In this document: piece after piece, positions 12,937 through 12,994 of the stretch
How the letters are laid out: each line of letters opens with the position of its first letter
Position numbering within the stretch: position 1 is the first letter of the stretch
Source of the DNA: CAYRVX01 sp964642165
Lineage (GTDB): Bacteria > Planctomycetota > Phycisphaerae > SM23-33
DNA length: 12,994 bases
Assembly: GCA_964642165.1 (NCBI GenBank)
Contig: CAZXOC010000219.1
Span: 1-12,994 of the forward strand
Direction: 5' to 3'
Notes under the pieces: generated by a model
Told to the model about the DNA's origin: nothing
What the model saw: the letters and a program-made list of their open reading frames with translations, nothing else
Database searches by the model: none
Translations under genes and position numbers: made by a program

Positions 12937-12994
12937 TCAGCGGCGGGCCTCTCCGTCGGGCTTGCCCCGGCGGAAGGGCGACTGGGCGTCCAGA
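12937..12994 (-). CDS. C-terminal tail of an unidentified gene (partial)
   Basis: Reading the minus strand from the window edge, an open frame of 18 codons, with 17 G/C third positions, ends in TGA at 12937-12939. The residues are LDAQSPFRRGKPDGEARR, a basic tail resembling a genuine C-terminus. It would be the gene upstream of the hypothetical gene at 12158-12556. It is too short to identify, and plus-strand frames are also open here, so this is tentative. Confidence 0.35.
   Translation of the reverse strand, partial: LDAQSPFRRGKPDGEARR

Noticed and set aside
12832..12994. Plus-strand gene starting at ATG 12832 or 12860 and running off the window
   Set aside because: Both frames are open, but third-position G/C is lower than in the real genes here. 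The ribosome binding site is too close to the 12832 ATG and weak for 12860, and a minus-strand C-terminus explains 12937-12994 better. It cannot be fully excluded.

Overview
This window most likely comes from an uncultured, GC-rich member of the Planctomycetota. The main evidence is the planctomycete-style LEPR-XLL N-terminal motif on an exported serpin. The gene mix also fits: a squalene-cyclase-repeat lipoprotein, a stand-alone HNH-AP2 protein, a URO-D-like protein of the MtaA/CmuA superfamily and a secreted SGNH hydrolase. Third codon positions of the called genes are overwhelmingly G or C. No rRNA, tRNA, CRISPR array, transposase or phage gene was seen. The window is a chromosomal patchwork of short transcription units, not one obvious island.

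Left part, minus strand (about 1-5760). A sigma-54 enhancer-binding response regulator (1656-3080) is followed by a lipoprotein with an alpha-toroid repeat domain (193-1455). Between them lies a very good -24/-12 promoter (1514-1529). About 110 bp further upstream is a helically phased cluster of GCACA/TGTGC half-sites (1629-1654). I read this as a local regulator-target pair. Upstream are an HNH-AP2 protein (3145-3711) and a LEPR-XLL serpin with an inhibitory-type hinge and an unexplained Arg-rich tail (3982-5757). Both have good sigma-70 promoters with 17-bp spacers, and these promoters exclude the longer start codons.

Centre, plus strand (about 5930-8481). A divergent promoter drives two tandem, translationally coupled metallo-beta-lactamase-fold hydrolases related to lactonases (6014-6763 and 6772-7509). 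A secreted SGNH hydrolase follows (7672-8481).

Right part. A URO-D-like gene (8518-9696, minus) is divergent from a UlaG-like metallo-hydrolase (9818-10447, plus). The latter converges on a parvulin-type peptidyl-prolyl isomerase (10507-11469, minus). Upstream of the isomerase are a three-TM SdpI-family protein (11619-11969) and an unrecognised 132-residue protein (12158-12556). A strong intrinsic terminator sits only 19 nt before the isomerase start codon. One of its arms can also pair with the start-codon region, so it is a candidate attenuator. At the right edge a structured 90-bp element and the probable C-terminal tail of another minus-strand gene are visible.

The strongest leads are the sigma-54 regulator/lipoprotein circuit, the terminator in front of the isomerase, the serpin with its novel C-terminal extension, and the duplicated metallo-hydrolase pair. 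All names rest on reading motifs by eye; no database search was run.
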